Counted from the stretch's first letter, positions 33,240-44,324 are shown. The stretch is DNA of 64,000 nt from Methylobacterium platani (GCF_001653715.1 NZ_LWHQ01000017.1:19490-83489), one strand, 5' to 3'. The notes: generated by a model not told the origin, from the letters alone. Made by a program: numbers and translations.

Positions 33240-34471
33240 GGATCTGCTTCGTCAGCCGGCGCTACTTCCCGGCGATTTCCGGCATGAGCGTCTACGCCCA
33301 GAACCTCTTGCGCGAGCTCGTCGGCGCCGGCCACGACGTCACGATGGTGAGCCAGTACCGGGGCGACGCCTTCGGCACCAAGGTCTATGGCGGCGGCCCG
33401 CCGCCGCCGGTCCCGGGCGTGCGGGTGATCGGCCTCGAGCAGCGCGGCGAGCAGGAGAGCGGCGACTTCGAGCGCGACATCGCCACGATGGTCGAGACGA
33501 TCGCGGCCGAGCACGCCAGGCAGCCCTTCGACGTGCTGCACGCCCAGTACGGCTACCCGACGGGCTTCGCCACGCTGATCGCCTCCGAGCGACTGGGCGT
33601 GCCGAACGTGGTCTCGATCCAGGGCGGCGACGGCCACTGGGTCGGCTCGTGCTGCGAGACCCATCGGCTGGCCATGGTGCGGGTGCTGGCCCATGCCAAC
33701 GCGCTGCTGATCGGCGGCCGCTCCTTCGTGGCCGAGGTCTGCGACCGGCTCGGCAGCGATCCCGGTCGCTTCACCATCGTGCCGGGCGCCGTCGACACCG
33801 CGCGCTTCCGGCCGCCGGCGGGCTGGCAGCCGGGTGACGCCGCCGACCCGGTGCGGCTGTTCTACCACGGCCGGGTCGACCGCCGGAAAGGCGTGCTGGA
33901 CTTCCTCGATGCCTTGAGCCTGCTGCGCCTGCGCGGCACGCCGTTCTCAGGCGTCATCTCCGGCATCGGGCCCGACGTGGAGCCGGCCCGCGCGCTCGCC
34001 GCCGATCTCGGCTTCTCGGAGGCCGACGTCCGCTTCACCGGCTACGCCGAGTACGACGCGGTGCCGGGCCTCTACGCGATGGGCGACGTGTTCGTCTCGC
34101 CGACCTACGCGGAGGGGTTCTCCAACACCATCCTGGAGGCGATGGCGGCCGGCCAGGCGGTGGTCTCGACCCACTCGGTCGGCGTCTCGGACTGCCTGCG
34201 CGATAACGAGAACGGGCTCATGGTCCAGCCCGGCGACGTGCCGGCTCTGGCCGAGGCCCTGCACCGGATCGTCACCGACCGCTCACTTCGCGCCCGCCTC
34301 GCGGCGGCCGCCCTGGAGGAGTGCCGGCGGGTCTATTCCTGGCAGGCGGTGGGGCGGCAGATCATGGAGGTCTACGCCGCGGTGAAGGACGAGCGGCCGG
34401 ATCCCGGGTTCGATCCGGACCTGCCGCACGACCCGAATTGCCGCTTCCGGGCGGAGCCGCATCTGTTGTGA
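33236..34471 (+). CDS. Glycosyltransferase family 4, MshA-like position
   Basis: This 411-residue retaining GT-B glycosyltransferase opens with the acceptor-domain stretch MRICFVSRRYFPAISGMSVY and the NLLRELVGAGHDVTMVS helix. HAQYGYPTGF sits in the acceptor site, and the donor domain has RLFYHGRVDRRKGVLDFLDAL and the EX7E motif (AEGFSNTILEAMAAGQAVV). Start ATG 33236 overlaps the upstream stop and has GGGAG upstream. In mycothiol and related pathways a GT4 enzyme (MshA) joins GlcNAc to inositol-3-phosphate; here the first gene supplies that acceptor and the next gene is a PIG-L deacetylase. Donor and acceptor remain unproven. Confidence 0.88.
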   Translation: MRICFVSRRYFPAISGMSVYAQNLLRELVGAGHDVTMVSQYRGDAFGTKVYGGGPPPPVPGVRVIGLEQRGEQESGDFERDIATMVETIAAEHARQPFDVLHAQYGYPTGFATLIASERLGVPNVVSIQGGDGHWVGSCCETHRLAMVRVLAHANALLIGGRSFVAEVCDRLGSDPGRFTIVPGAVDTARFRPPAGWQPGDAADPVRLFYHGRVDRRKGVLDFLDALSLLRLRGTPFSGVISGIGPDVEPARALAADLGFSEADVRFTGYAEYDAVPGLYAMGDVFVSPTYAEGFSNTILEAMAAGQAVVSTHSVGVSDCLRDNENGLMVQPGDVPALAEALHRIVTDRSLRARLAAAALEECRRVYSWQAVGRQIMEVYAAVKDERPDPGFDPDLPHDPNCRFRAEPHLL

Positions 34472-34499
34472 GGTTCGCTCCCGGATCGTGCGCATGTCC

Positions 34500-34523
34500 C
34501 CTCTCCCCGCCCGCGGGGAGAGG
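34500..34523. terminator. Hairpin between GT4 and PIG-L genes
   Basis: Arms CCTCTCCCCG and CGGGGAGAGG around loop CCCG form a perfect 10-bp stem in a 90-bp gap. It resembles one end-hairpin of the palindromic repeats at 4.7, 45.9 and 55.6 kb. It lacks a T-tract, so it may only lower readthrough into the PIG-L gene. Confidence 0.5.
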
Positions 34524-34561
34524 AGAACCCGCGCCATCCAAGTCGTCGTCAGTCGAGTCCC

Positions 34562-35311
34562 ATGCCCACAGCCCTCGCCCTCTCGCCCCATCTCGACGAC
34601 GCCGCCTTCTCCTGCGGCGGCACCCTGGCGCAGCTCGCGAGTGCCGGGTGGCGGGTCGTGATGGTGACGCTGCTCACCGCGAGCGTGCCGGAGCCGGCGG
34701 GGTTCGCGCTGGCCTGCCAGCTCGACAAGGGGCTCGGGCCGGAGGTCGACTACATGGCGTTGCGCCGCGACGAGGACCGGGCGGCGGCGGCCGCGCTCGG
34801 CCTCGGCCCGCCGGTCCACGTCGCCCTGTGGGAGGCGCCGCATCGCGGCTACGCCTCGGCGCCCGAGCTCTTCGCCGAAACCCGGGCCGACGACCGGCTC
34901 GCCGACGACCTCGCCCCGGTCCTCGCGCGCCTGATGGACGAGGGGGCGCCCGACCTGCTCCTGGCGCCGCAGGGGGTGGGCGGCCACGTCGATCACGTCC
35001 AGCTGGTGCGGGCGCTCACCGCGCTCGCACCCGCCTGCCCGATTCTGTGGTGGCGCGACTTCCCCTACACCGTGCGCGCCCCCGACCCGAAGGAGCCGTT
35101 CCGCGAGACCTTCGCGGCCCTGGCGCCCGTCACCGTGCGCCTGTCCCCGGAGGAGGCGGCGGCCAAGCACGCCGCCTGCGCGGCCTATGCGAGCCAGATC
35201 GGCTTCCAGTTCGGCGGCCCCATCGGCCTCGCCGAGCGCCTGGACGCCGAGGGCGCGCGCGAGCATTTCCGCCTCGCCGGCACGATGCCGGACGGGCTCG
35301 CCCTCGCGTGA
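34562..35311 (+). CDS. PIG-L family N-deacetylase
   Basis: The product is 249 residues. The zinc site is seen as LALSPHLDDAAFSCGG (the family's HPDD motif as HLDD) and, near residue 140, GVGGHVDHVQLVRAL with the third ligand His. Members include MshB (GlcNAc-inositol deacetylase), BshB in bacillithiol synthesis and PIG-L itself, so removal of an acetyl group from a GlcNAc-inositol conjugate would match the synthase and GT4 genes upstream. The start is ATG 34562. Its stop overlaps the GTG of the next gene. Confidence 0.87.
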   Translation: MPTALALSPHLDDAAFSCGGTLAQLASAGWRVVMVTLLTASVPEPAGFALACQLDKGLGPEVDYMALRRDEDRAAAAALGLGPPVHVALWEAPHRGYASAPELFAETRADDRLADDLAPVLARLMDEGAPDLLLAPQGVGGHVDHVQLVRALTALAPACPILWWRDFPYTVRAPDPKEPFRETFAALAPVTVRLSPEEAAAKHAACAAYASQIGFQFGGPIGLAERLDAEGAREHFRLAGTMPDGLALA

Positions 35312-35937
35312 GCGACGGGCCGGCCGCACCGAAGAGCCTGGCCGATCCCGGCGCCCTCGCGGCGCGCCACGCCCTCGTCGCGGCCAGTCCCCACCTCGCG
35401 CCCCTGCGCCGCCTCGCCGAGCGGATCCGGGCCGAGCAGGACCGGCCGGTGCCGGAGGCGGACCCGCTGGACGGAGGCGTGAACGCCCGCCTGCTGCTGC
35501 TGCTCGAGACCCCCGGCCCGGCCACCGGCCGCACCGCCTTCGTCTCCCGCGACAACCCGACCGGCACCGCCGCCAACCTGTTCCGCTTCCTCGCCGGCGC
35601 CGGCATCCCGCGGGGCGACACCCTGATCTGGAACGCCGTGCCGTGGGTGATCCACGCGCCCGGCGCCCGCAACCGGGCGCCGCGCACGGGCGAGATCCGG
35701 GCGGCGCGGGCCTACCTGCCGCCGCTCGTCGCCCTGATGCCGGACCTCGCGGTCGTGGTCCTGTCGGGCCGGGTCGCGCAGGGGCTGGCGTCGGGCCTCG
35801 CCGAGGCGCGTCCCGGCCTGCCCGCGGTGGCGATCCCGCATCCGAGCCCGACCTATGTCTGCACCAGTCCGGCGGTGCCCGAACGCATCGCCGCGGGCCT
35901 CGCGCAGGCGGCCCGCCACCTCGGCCTCCCCGGCTGA
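35308..35937 (+). CDS. Uracil-DNA glycosylase superfamily protein
   Basis: The product is 209 residues and starts at GTG 35308, overlapping the deacetylase stop (GTGA). The UDG-superfamily pattern is visible: LLLLLETPGPATGRTAF in place of the motif-I region, TLIWNAVPWVI, VVVLSGRVAQGLASGL, and the second motif AIPHPSPTYVC. The usual motif-I catalytic Asp/Asn context is changed (ETPGP), as in the divergent UDG families that work on other lesions or have no known activity. It has no 4Fe-4S cysteine set. Coupling to the deacetylase gene is probably positional, although a role on a small molecule cannot be excluded. Confidence 0.75.
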   Translation: MSDGPAAPKSLADPGALAARHALVAASPHLAPLRRLAERIRAEQDRPVPEADPLDGGVNARLLLLLETPGPATGRTAFVSRDNPTGTAANLFRFLAGAGIPRGDTLIWNAVPWVIHAPGARNRAPRTGEIRAARAYLPPLVALMPDLAVVVLSGRVAQGLASGLAEARPGLPAVAIPHPSPTYVCTSPAVPERIAAGLAQAARHLGLPG

Positions 35938-36106
35938 TTGCCCGCTGCCGCATGGTCCGGCTGGTCATTCGGCGGCGGAGGGCCTACATGGCGAGCACAT
36001 GCGAGCGGGGCTCGGTCGGAGTGCCGCCGGGCACCCTTGTGCGCGAGCCTGGCCGCGAACGGCCGCGGGCTCGCGCCGGCGACCAGCGGAGTCGGACGCC
36101 GACGCG

Positions 36107-37243
36107 ATGAATTTCGCCACGCAGGACAAGAACCTCGCGCAGGCCCAGCGGCTGCGCGACGCGGCGGCCGGGACGGCGCCGCCGCGCGACGAGGATCCGG
36201 CCGGGCAAGATCCCGGACAGGATCCCGGGCGTGACCCGTCGGCGCCGGAGGAGCGCCACGCCCGCCACCGCCGACGCTATGCCTGGATCGGCACGGTGGC
36301 GAGCGTCGTGCTGTTCGTCATCTCCCTCGGGGTGCTCGGCAAGCTCGTCTCCACCGTCACCTGGGCCGACCTGCGCACCGCCTTCCTGGCGGCGACGCCG
36401 AACCAGATCGGGCTCGCCATCCTGCTGGTGGTGGTGAGCTACCTCTTCCTCACCTGCTACGACGCGCTGGCCCTGCGCCAGCTCAGGCTGAAGGTGCCCT
36501 ACCGCACCACCGCGCTCGCCTCCTTCACCAGCTACGCGGTGAGCTTCAACCTCGGCTTCCCGCTGCTGACGGCCGGCACGGTGCGCTACTGGATCTATTC
36601 CGGGCAGGGCTTGAGCCCCGGGCGCATCGCGGCGCTCACCATCGTGGCGGGCTTCACCTTCTGGCTCGGCATGGGGGCGGTGCTCGGCATCAGCCTGATC
36701 CGCGAGGCCGAGCCGCTCTCGCACCTCACCTACACGAGCGTCCTGTTCAACCAGGGCCTCGGGGTCGCGACGCTGGCCGCCGTCCTCGGCTACCTCGCCT
36801 GGGTCACGGTCGGGCGGCGCAGCGTCAAGGTGCGGGGCTGGCGCCTGGAGCTGCCGGGCCTGAAGCTGTCCCTGAGCCAGATGCTCGTCGGCGCCGGCGA
36901 CGTCTGCGCGGCGGCCGGCGTGCTCTACGTGCTGCTGCCGGCCGGCCACGGCGTCAGCTTCGAGGCCTTCGTGGCGATCTACGTGCTCGCCGCGATGCTC
37001 GGCATCGCCAGCCACGCGCCGGGCGGGCTCGGGGTGTTCGAGGCCACGGTGCTGCTGGCCCTCTCGGGCCTGCCGCGGGAATCGGTGCTCGGCGCGCTGC
37101 TGCTGTTCCGGGTCTGCTACTACCTGGTGCCGTTCGTGGTGGCGCTGGCCGCCCTCGGCGCCTATGAGATCGCCAAGCGGGCGCGCCTCACCCCGCGGGA
37201 GGCGCCCGACGATGATGCCGCCGAGAGCGACCCGACGCCCTGA
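36107..37243 (+). CDS. UPF0104/LPG-synthase-TM-like membrane protein
   Basis: The product has 378 residues: a polar N-terminus of about 55 residues containing the repeat GQDPGQDPGRDP, then about eight hydrophobic helices. The family features are YAVSFNLGFPLLTAGTVRYW, LTIVAGFTFWLG and SHAPGGLGVFEATVLLAL near the end; PGGLGVFE is the hallmark of the UPF0104 / lysylphosphatidylglycerol-synthase membrane domain, a putative lipid flippase part. The C-terminal aminoacyl-transferase domain of MprF is missing, so it should not make lysyl-lipid by itself. Its 3' end overlaps the PhoR-like kinase gene by 32 bp. Confidence 0.85.
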   Translation: MNFATQDKNLAQAQRLRDAAAGTAPPRDEDPAGQDPGQDPGRDPSAPEERHARHRRRYAWIGTVASVVLFVISLGVLGKLVSTVTWADLRTAFLAATPNQIGLAILLVVVSYLFLTCYDALALRQLRLKVPYRTTALASFTSYAVSFNLGFPLLTAGTVRYWIYSGQGLSPGRIAALTIVAGFTFWLGMGAVLGISLIREAEPLSHLTYTSVLFNQGLGVATLAAVLGYLAWVTVGRRSVKVRGWRLELPGLKLSLSQMLVGAGDVCAAAGVLYVLLPAGHGVSFEAFVAIYVLAAMLGIASHAPGGLGVFEATVLLALSGLPRESVLGALLLFRVCYYLVPFVVALAALGAYEIAKRARLTPREAPDDDAAESDPTP

Positions 37244-38624
37244 GCCCGGGCCCACGCCGGACGGCGCGGCCCCGGACGAGCCGGCCGCGCCGCCGCCGTT
37301 CCTGCCGGGGGCGGCCGGCACGCTCTCCTCCGCCCGGCGGGCGGCCTGGCGCGGGGCGTTCTGCGCCGTCCTGATCCTCGTCGGCGGCCTGACCTGGCTG
37401 CACGGCCCCGATCTCGGCACCGGATTGATGGCCGTCCTCGCCCTCCTGGCCGGCGGCCTCGTCGCCGCGCCGCGCCGGGGCGAGCCGGTGCCGCGCTCCG
37501 ACGCGCAAGCCAGGAGCGGCCGCCACGGCATCGCCGAGGCGCTGCTCGCCAACATCCCCGACCCGGTCATCCTGATCGACCGCCGCGCCCTGGTGATCGA
37601 GACCAACGCCGCCGCCCGCGCGCTCCTGCCCTCCCTGCGCACGCGCCACCCGCTCTCCTTCGCGCTGCGCGACCCCGACGTGCTCGACGGCATCGAGACG
37701 GTCCTGCGCACCGGCGAGCCGCTGAAGACCCTGTATTCCCCCCGGGTGCCGACCGAGCGCACCTTCGAGGTGCAGATCGGCGCCATGCAGGGCGGCGAGG
37801 CCGGGCGGGGCGGCCCGAACGTGGTGCTGTTCCTGCGCGACCTCACCTCGGCCCAGCGCCTCGAGACGATGCGGGTCGATTTCGTCGCCAATGCCAGCCA
37901 CGAGCTGCGTACCCCGCTCGCCTCGCTGCTCGGCTTCATCGAGACCCTGCAGGGCCCGGCCCGGGACGACACCAAGGCGCGCGAGCGCTTCCTCGGCATC
38001 ATGCGGGTGCAGGCCCTGCGGATGACGCGGCTGATCGACGACCTGCTGTCGCTCTCCCGCATCGAGTTGCGCGCCCACGTGCCGCCGACCGAGGTGGTCG
38101 ACGTCGCCCCGCTCGCCCGCCAGATCGCCGACGCGCTCGGGCTCATCGCCCGCGAGCGCGGCGTCGCCATCGCCCTCGATGCCGAGCCGGGCCCGCAGCG
38201 GGTCCTCGGCGACCGCGACGAGATCCTGCGGGTGATCGAGAACCTGGTCGAGAACGCCGTGAAGTACGGCGGCGACGGCGGCCGGGTCGACGTGCGGCTC
38301 GGCCGCCTGCCGGCGGAGGACGGGCGGCCGCCCCAGATCGAGATCGCGGTGCGCGACGAGGGCGCCGGCATCGCGCCCGAGCACCTGCCGCGCCTGACCG
38401 AGCGGTTCTACCGGGTCGACGCCGCCTCGAGCCGGCAACAGGGCGGCACGGGCCTGGGCCTCGCCATCGTCAAGCACATCCTCAACCGCCATCGCGGCCG
38501 GCTGGTGATCGAGAGCACGCCGGGGGAGGGGGCGACCTTCCGCGCCCTGCTTCCCGCCCACGGCGAGTCCAGGGCGGCGGCCATCCCCGATCAGGGGCAG
38601 GCGACGAGCAGCCGCCCGGTATAG
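37212..38624 (+). CDS. phoR: PhoR-like sensor histidine kinase
   Basis: The product is 470 residues. The N-terminus is Pro/Ala-rich, followed by two closely spaced membrane helices (FCAVLILVGGLTWL and GLMAVLALLAGGLVA), no periplasmic domain, and a PAS domain (NIPDPVILIDRRALVIETNAAA, in part). HisKA is FVANASHELRTPLASLLGFIE, the N-box NLVENAVKYGGDG, and the G-boxes DEGAGIAPEHL and GGTGLGLAIVKHIL. This build matches PhoR of the phosphate regulon. Start ATG 37212 (ATG 37215 also possible) lies inside the previous gene. No phoB, phoU or pst genes follow; a DUF1007 gene comes convergently and overlaps its end by 34 bp. Confidence 0.85.
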   Translation: MMPPRATRRPEPGPTPDGAAPDEPAAPPPFLPGAAGTLSSARRAAWRGAFCAVLILVGGLTWLHGPDLGTGLMAVLALLAGGLVAAPRRGEPVPRSDAQARSGRHGIAEALLANIPDPVILIDRRALVIETNAAARALLPSLRTRHPLSFALRDPDVLDGIETVLRTGEPLKTLYSPRVPTERTFEVQIGAMQGGEAGRGGPNVVLFLRDLTSAQRLETMRVDFVANASHELRTPLASLLGFIETLQGPARDDTKARERFLGIMRVQALRMTRLIDDLLSLSRIELRAHVPPTEVVDVAPLARQIADALGLIARERGVAIALDAEPGPQRVLGDRDEILRVIENLVENAVKYGGDGGRVDVRLGRLPAEDGRPPQIEIAVRDEGAGIAPEHLPRLTERFYRVDAASSRQQGGTGLGLAIVKHILNRHRGRLVIESTPGEGATFRALLPAHGESRAAAIPDQGQATSSRPV

Positions 38625-39232
38625 TCGACCGCCGCCGCCGCGGCGGCGCCCGGGGTGCCGGTGGCCTCCCCGTCGGGGATCAGCTGCTCGCCCTCCTGGG
38701 CCTCCCGGGCCGGGCGGTTGAGCTTGAGCACGCAATCCGGGCTGCCCGACAGCCTGACCGGATCCCCCGGCGGCAGCCCGAAGGCGACGTAGAAGTCCGG
38801 GTCGTCGAAGCTCACCACCAGGGTGCGCACCGGAGCGGCGGGCCCCTGCGGCACCAGGGTGAACTCCATGGTGAGGCGCCCATGCGCGAAGCTCGCCTTC
38901 GGGCCGGGGCCGGCCTTGAGGACGAGGGGGCGCCCGTTGAGCTTTCCCTGCGTGAAGAACGCGGTCTCGGCCATCGCGTCCAGGCGCTCGACGGCCATCG
39001 CGTCGAGCTTGGCCGGATCCGGCACCCCGTCGCGCTTCGAATCGAGGTTCAGGACCGCGAAGGCGGAGTATTCCGGATCGAAGGTCCAGGATTCCCGGAT
39101 CGCCACCAGGTTGCGCTTCTGGTCGAGCACCAGCTCGGCCCGGGCCTGCACCCAGACGTGCGGGTGCGCGAGCGCCGCTCCCGCCGTGCCGCACAGCATC
39201 GCCAAGGCCGCCAGTCCGCGCCCGATCATCAT
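38591..39232 (-). CDS. DUF1007 family secreted protein
   Basis: The product is 213 residues. A signal peptide ([17 protein letters not shown]) precedes the hallmark [12 protein letters not shown] with its two near-N-terminal histidines; [15 protein letters not shown] and [12 protein letters not shown] are further DUF1007 stretches. These periplasmic proteins often accompany nickel/cobalt (RcnA-type) or other metal transporters and the new N-terminal HxH could bind metal. Here it is divergent from a copper-type P-ATPase gene, which supports a metal link. Start ATG 39232 (or 39229) has GGGAGCGG upstream. Its 3' end overlaps the phoR gene by 34 bp in opposite direction. Confidence 0.8.
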   Translation of the reverse strand: MMIGRGLAALAMLCGTAGAALAHPHVWVQARAELVLDQKRNLVAIRESWTFDPEYSAFAVLNLDSKRDGVPDPAKLDAMAVERLDAMAETAFFTQGKLNGRPLVLKAGPGPKASFAHGRLTMEFTLVPQGPAAPVRTLVVSFDDPDFYVAFGLPPGDPVRLSGSPDCVLKLNRPAREAQEGEQLIPDGEATGTPGAAAAAAVDYTGRLLVACP

Positions 39233-39404
39233 CCGCTCCCGCCTCGGCCCGCGCCCGATCGTGTCCCGACCGTGTCCCGGGACCGCTCCGCCCTCTGGAG
39301 CGAGAGCGCGGCGAAACCATGTTCGTGACGCAACGGCCGGCGGCGATCCCGGCCATGTCGCAACGCCGCCCCGCACCCCACATCCGTCGCGGGAGACCGC
39401 CACC

Positions 39405-41837
<2,433 letters not shown>

Positions 41838-41849
41838 GGCCCGGCGGCC

Positions 41850-43085
41850 TCACCGTCCCGTCGCGAGGGCCGGGCAGTTCCCCTGCTCCAGCGGCCGGAA
41901 CGCCTGCTCGCCCGGGATCGTCGCGACCGTCTCGTAGAAGTCCCACTCGCCCATCGAGGCGGCGGGCGCCTTGACGCGGAAGACGAAGACGTCGTGTACC
42001 ATCCGCCCGTCCGGGCGCAGGCGCGCGTTGCGCACGACCTCGTCGGCGATCGGCACCCGGTGCATCGCCGCCATCACGGCGCCGGCCTCGTCGGTGCCGG
42101 CGGCGGCCGCCGCCTTCAGGTAGTGGCGCACCGCCGAATAGATCCCGGCATGGATCGCCGAGGGCACGGTGCCGTGGCGCGCCCGGAACCGGGCCGAGAA
42201 CGCCCGGGTGCCCGGGTCGAGGTCCCAGTAGAAGCCCTCGGTCAGCACCGTGCCCTGCGCGGTCTCGAGCCCGATGCTCCGCACGTCCATCACGGTGAGG
42301 AAGAAGGCCGCGAGACGCTGGCCGCCGCCGAGCAGCCCGAAGTCGCGCGCCGCCTTGACGCCGGTGATCGTGTCGCCGCCGGCATTGGCGAGCGCCACGA
42401 TGTCGGCGCCCGACCCTTGCGCGGTGACGATCTGCGACGAGAGGTCGGCGGCCGGGAAGGGATGGCGCACCGAGCCGAGGACGCGCCCGCCCTTGCGGGC
42501 GACGAGCTGGCGCGTATCGGCCTCGAGCTGGTTGCCCAGCGCGTAATCGGCGGTGACGAGCTGCCAGGTCGTGCCGGGCTGCGTCAGGGTCGTCGCGACG
42601 CCGGCGACCTGGACGTAGGTGTCCCACATCCACTGCACGATGTGGCTCGGCAGGCAGGAATCGCCGGTGAGCCGCGCGGTGCCGCCCGGGAACAGGCCGA
42701 GGCGGTTCTTGGCCTTGAGCAGCGGCGGCAGGGCGAGCTGGATCGAGGCGTTCGACATGTCGGTCAGCACGTCGACGCCCTGGCGGTCGATCCACTCGCG
42801 GGCGAGGGCGGAGGCCACGTCGGCCTTGTTCTGGTGGTCGGCGGAGACGACCTCGATGGTCATTCCCCGGCACTCGGCCGCGAGGCAGTCGTCGACCGCC
42901 ATCTGGGTCGCCGCCACCGAGCCCTTGCCGGTGATGTCGGCATAGACCCCCGCCATGTCGGTGAGGACGCCGATCCTGACCTTGCCGTCCGAGAAGTCGG
43001 CGGCGGCGGGGCGTGCGGTGGCGAGGCTCGCGGCGAGGAGGGCGGCGAGGAGGGCCGGGCGCCGCGACCCCGGCATCGAACGCAT
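41850..43085 (-). CDS. ABC transporter substrate-binding protein, branched-chain amino acid/amide type
   Basis: The product is 411 residues. A signal peptide (SRRPALLAALLAASLATARPAAA) is followed by the Peripla_BP_6 (LivJ/urea/amide type) fold: KVRIGVLTDMAGVYADITG at the start, AADLSSQIVTAQGSGADIVALA and VLTEGFYWDLDPGTRAFSARF later. The start is ATG 43085, 2 bp past the enolase-superfamily gene stop, so the two form an operon. No permease or ATPase of the LIV type is present in the window, leaving this binding protein without its transporter. Ligand unknown; pairing with a sugar-acid dehydratase-like enzyme hints at an acidic ligand. Confidence 0.87.
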   Translation of the reverse strand: MRSMPGSRRPALLAALLAASLATARPAAADFSDGKVRIGVLTDMAGVYADITGKGSVAATQMAVDDCLAAECRGMTIEVVSADHQNKADVASALAREWIDRQGVDVLTDMSNASIQLALPPLLKAKNRLGLFPGGTARLTGDSCLPSHIVQWMWDTYVQVAGVATTLTQPGTTWQLVTADYALGNQLEADTRQLVARKGGRVLGSVRHPFPAADLSSQIVTAQGSGADIVALANAGGDTITGVKAARDFGLLGGGQRLAAFFLTVMDVRSIGLETAQGTVLTEGFYWDLDPGTRAFSARFRARHGTVPSAIHAGIYSAVRHYLKAAAAAGTDEAGAVMAAMHRVPIADEVVRNARLRPDGRMVHDVFVFRVKAPAASMGEWDFYETVATIPGEQAFRPLEQGNCPALATGR

Positions 43086-43087
43086 CG

Positions 43088-44179
43088 TCACGAGGCCCGG
43101 ATCCGGTCGAGGCCCGTCCAGTCGAACGCGATGCCGTGGCCGGGCCGGTCCGGCGCCACCGCGGCGCCGTCCTCGATCGCCAGCGGCTCGGCGATGTAGG
43201 CGTCGAGGCCGAAGCCGTGCGCCTCGAGGTAGGAGCGGTTCGGGCAGGCGGCGAGGAGGTGCACCGTGACGTCGTGCGCGCCGTGCGACGTGACCGGCAG
43301 GTTGAAGGCTTCCGCCAGGTGGGCGATCTTCATGAACGGGGTCACGCCGCCGCAATTGGTCACGTCCGGCTCCGGATAGGTGACGCCGCCGGCCGCGATC
43401 AGCTGCTTGAAGTCCCACAGGGTCCGCAGGTTCTCGCCCGCCGCGATCGGCAGGCCGCCCTCGCGCACGACGCGGGCCTGGCCGGCGACGTCGTCCGGGA
43501 TCACCGGCTCCTCCAGCCAGGTGAGGTCGAAGGGCTGGAACGCCCGCGCGGCGCGGATCGCCTCGTCGGCGCTCCAGCGCATGTTGGCGTCGGCCATCAG
43601 CGGGAACCCGTCGCCGAGATGCTCGCGCATCGCCCGCACCCGCTCGACATCCTCGGAGAGCCTGGGCCGTCCCACCTTCATCTTGATGGCGCGAAAGCCC
43701 TTCTTCAGGTTGTCGTCGGTCTGGCGCAGCAGCCGGTCGAGGGGCAGCTGGAGGTCGATGCCGCCGGCATAGGCCGGCACGCGCGGATCGTGGCCGCCGA
43801 GCAGGGTCCAGAGCGGCTGGCCGAGGCGCTTCGCCTTCAGGTCCCACAGGGCCATGTCGACGGCCGACTGGGCGAGCACCGTCGGGCCGCCGCGGCCGCC
43901 GTAATGCTGGCCCCACCACAGGCGCTGCCACAGGTGCTCGATCCGGTCGGCCTCCTGGCCGACGACCTGCTCAGGGACGTCGCGCCGCAGGATCGCCTCG
44001 ACCGCCGCGCCGTTGCGGCCGCAGGTATAGGTGTAGCCCACGCCCTCGGCGCCGTCGGCATCGCGCAGCCGGACGGTGTTGAGCTCGAAGTCGGGCATGT
44101 CGCCGTGCATGCTGTCGCTGAGGGTGACCGCCAGCGGCACCCGGTAGTAGCCGGATTCCAGCGCAACGATGCGGGGCAT
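43088..44179 (-). CDS. Mandelate racemase/muconate lactonizing enzyme (enolase superfamily)
   Basis: The product is 363 residues. The N-terminal capping domain (IVALESGYYRVPLAV) leads to the TIM barrel with the KxK base in GFRAIKMKVGRPRL, the metal ligands in PLMADANMRWSADEA (Asp), LTWLEEPVIPDD (Glu) and IAAGENLRTLWDF (Glu), and a His in PVTSHGAHDVTVHLL. The KxK plus His arrangement is that of the mandelate-racemase subgroup, many of which dehydrate sugar acids. Start ATG 44179 has a full GGGAGGAA SD; the longer frame does not. It opens a two-gene operon with the solute-binding protein and is divergent from a sugar ABC operon. Confidence 0.88.
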   Translation of the reverse strand: MPRIVALESGYYRVPLAVTLSDSMHGDMPDFELNTVRLRDADGAEGVGYTYTCGRNGAAVEAILRRDVPEQVVGQEADRIEHLWQRLWWGQHYGGRGGPTVLAQSAVDMALWDLKAKRLGQPLWTLLGGHDPRVPAYAGGIDLQLPLDRLLRQTDDNLKKGFRAIKMKVGRPRLSEDVERVRAMREHLGDGFPLMADANMRWSADEAIRAARAFQPFDLTWLEEPVIPDDVAGQARVVREGGLPIAAGENLRTLWDFKQLIAAGGVTYPEPDVTNCGGVTPFMKIAHLAEAFNLPVTSHGAHDVTVHLLAACPNRSYLEAHGFGLDAYIAEPLAIEDGAAVAPDRPGHGIAFDWTGLDRIRAS

Positions 44180-44308
44180 GGCGTTCCTCCCTGCCTGGCA
44201 GCTCATCGGCCGCGCCCGGACAGACCAGTCTTATATTTATGGCCAAGGTCTATTGGCGGGCCGCCATGTGGTCAAGACGTGATCGTGACGTCATGCCGGC
44301 GGGCGCCT

Positions 44309-44324
44309 CGCGATTATTATCGCG
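44309..44324. promoter_or_regulatory. Palindrome in divergent promoter region
   Basis: CGCGATTATTATCGCG has perfect 6-bp arms with a 4-nt A/T centre. It lies in the 316-bp gap (44180-44495) between the enolase-superfamily gene and the sugar-ABC operon, whose remaining sequence holds the promoter listed next and no gene. It could be an operator for one or both transcripts. Confidence 0.3.

Noticed and set aside
26369-35311. Calling the cluster a mycothiol pathway
   Set aside because: Synthase, GT4 and PIG-L fit, but there is no cysteine ligase (MshC) or acetyltransferase (MshD), and YcaO, methyltransferase and oxidoreductase are extra. The pathway is actinobacterial.
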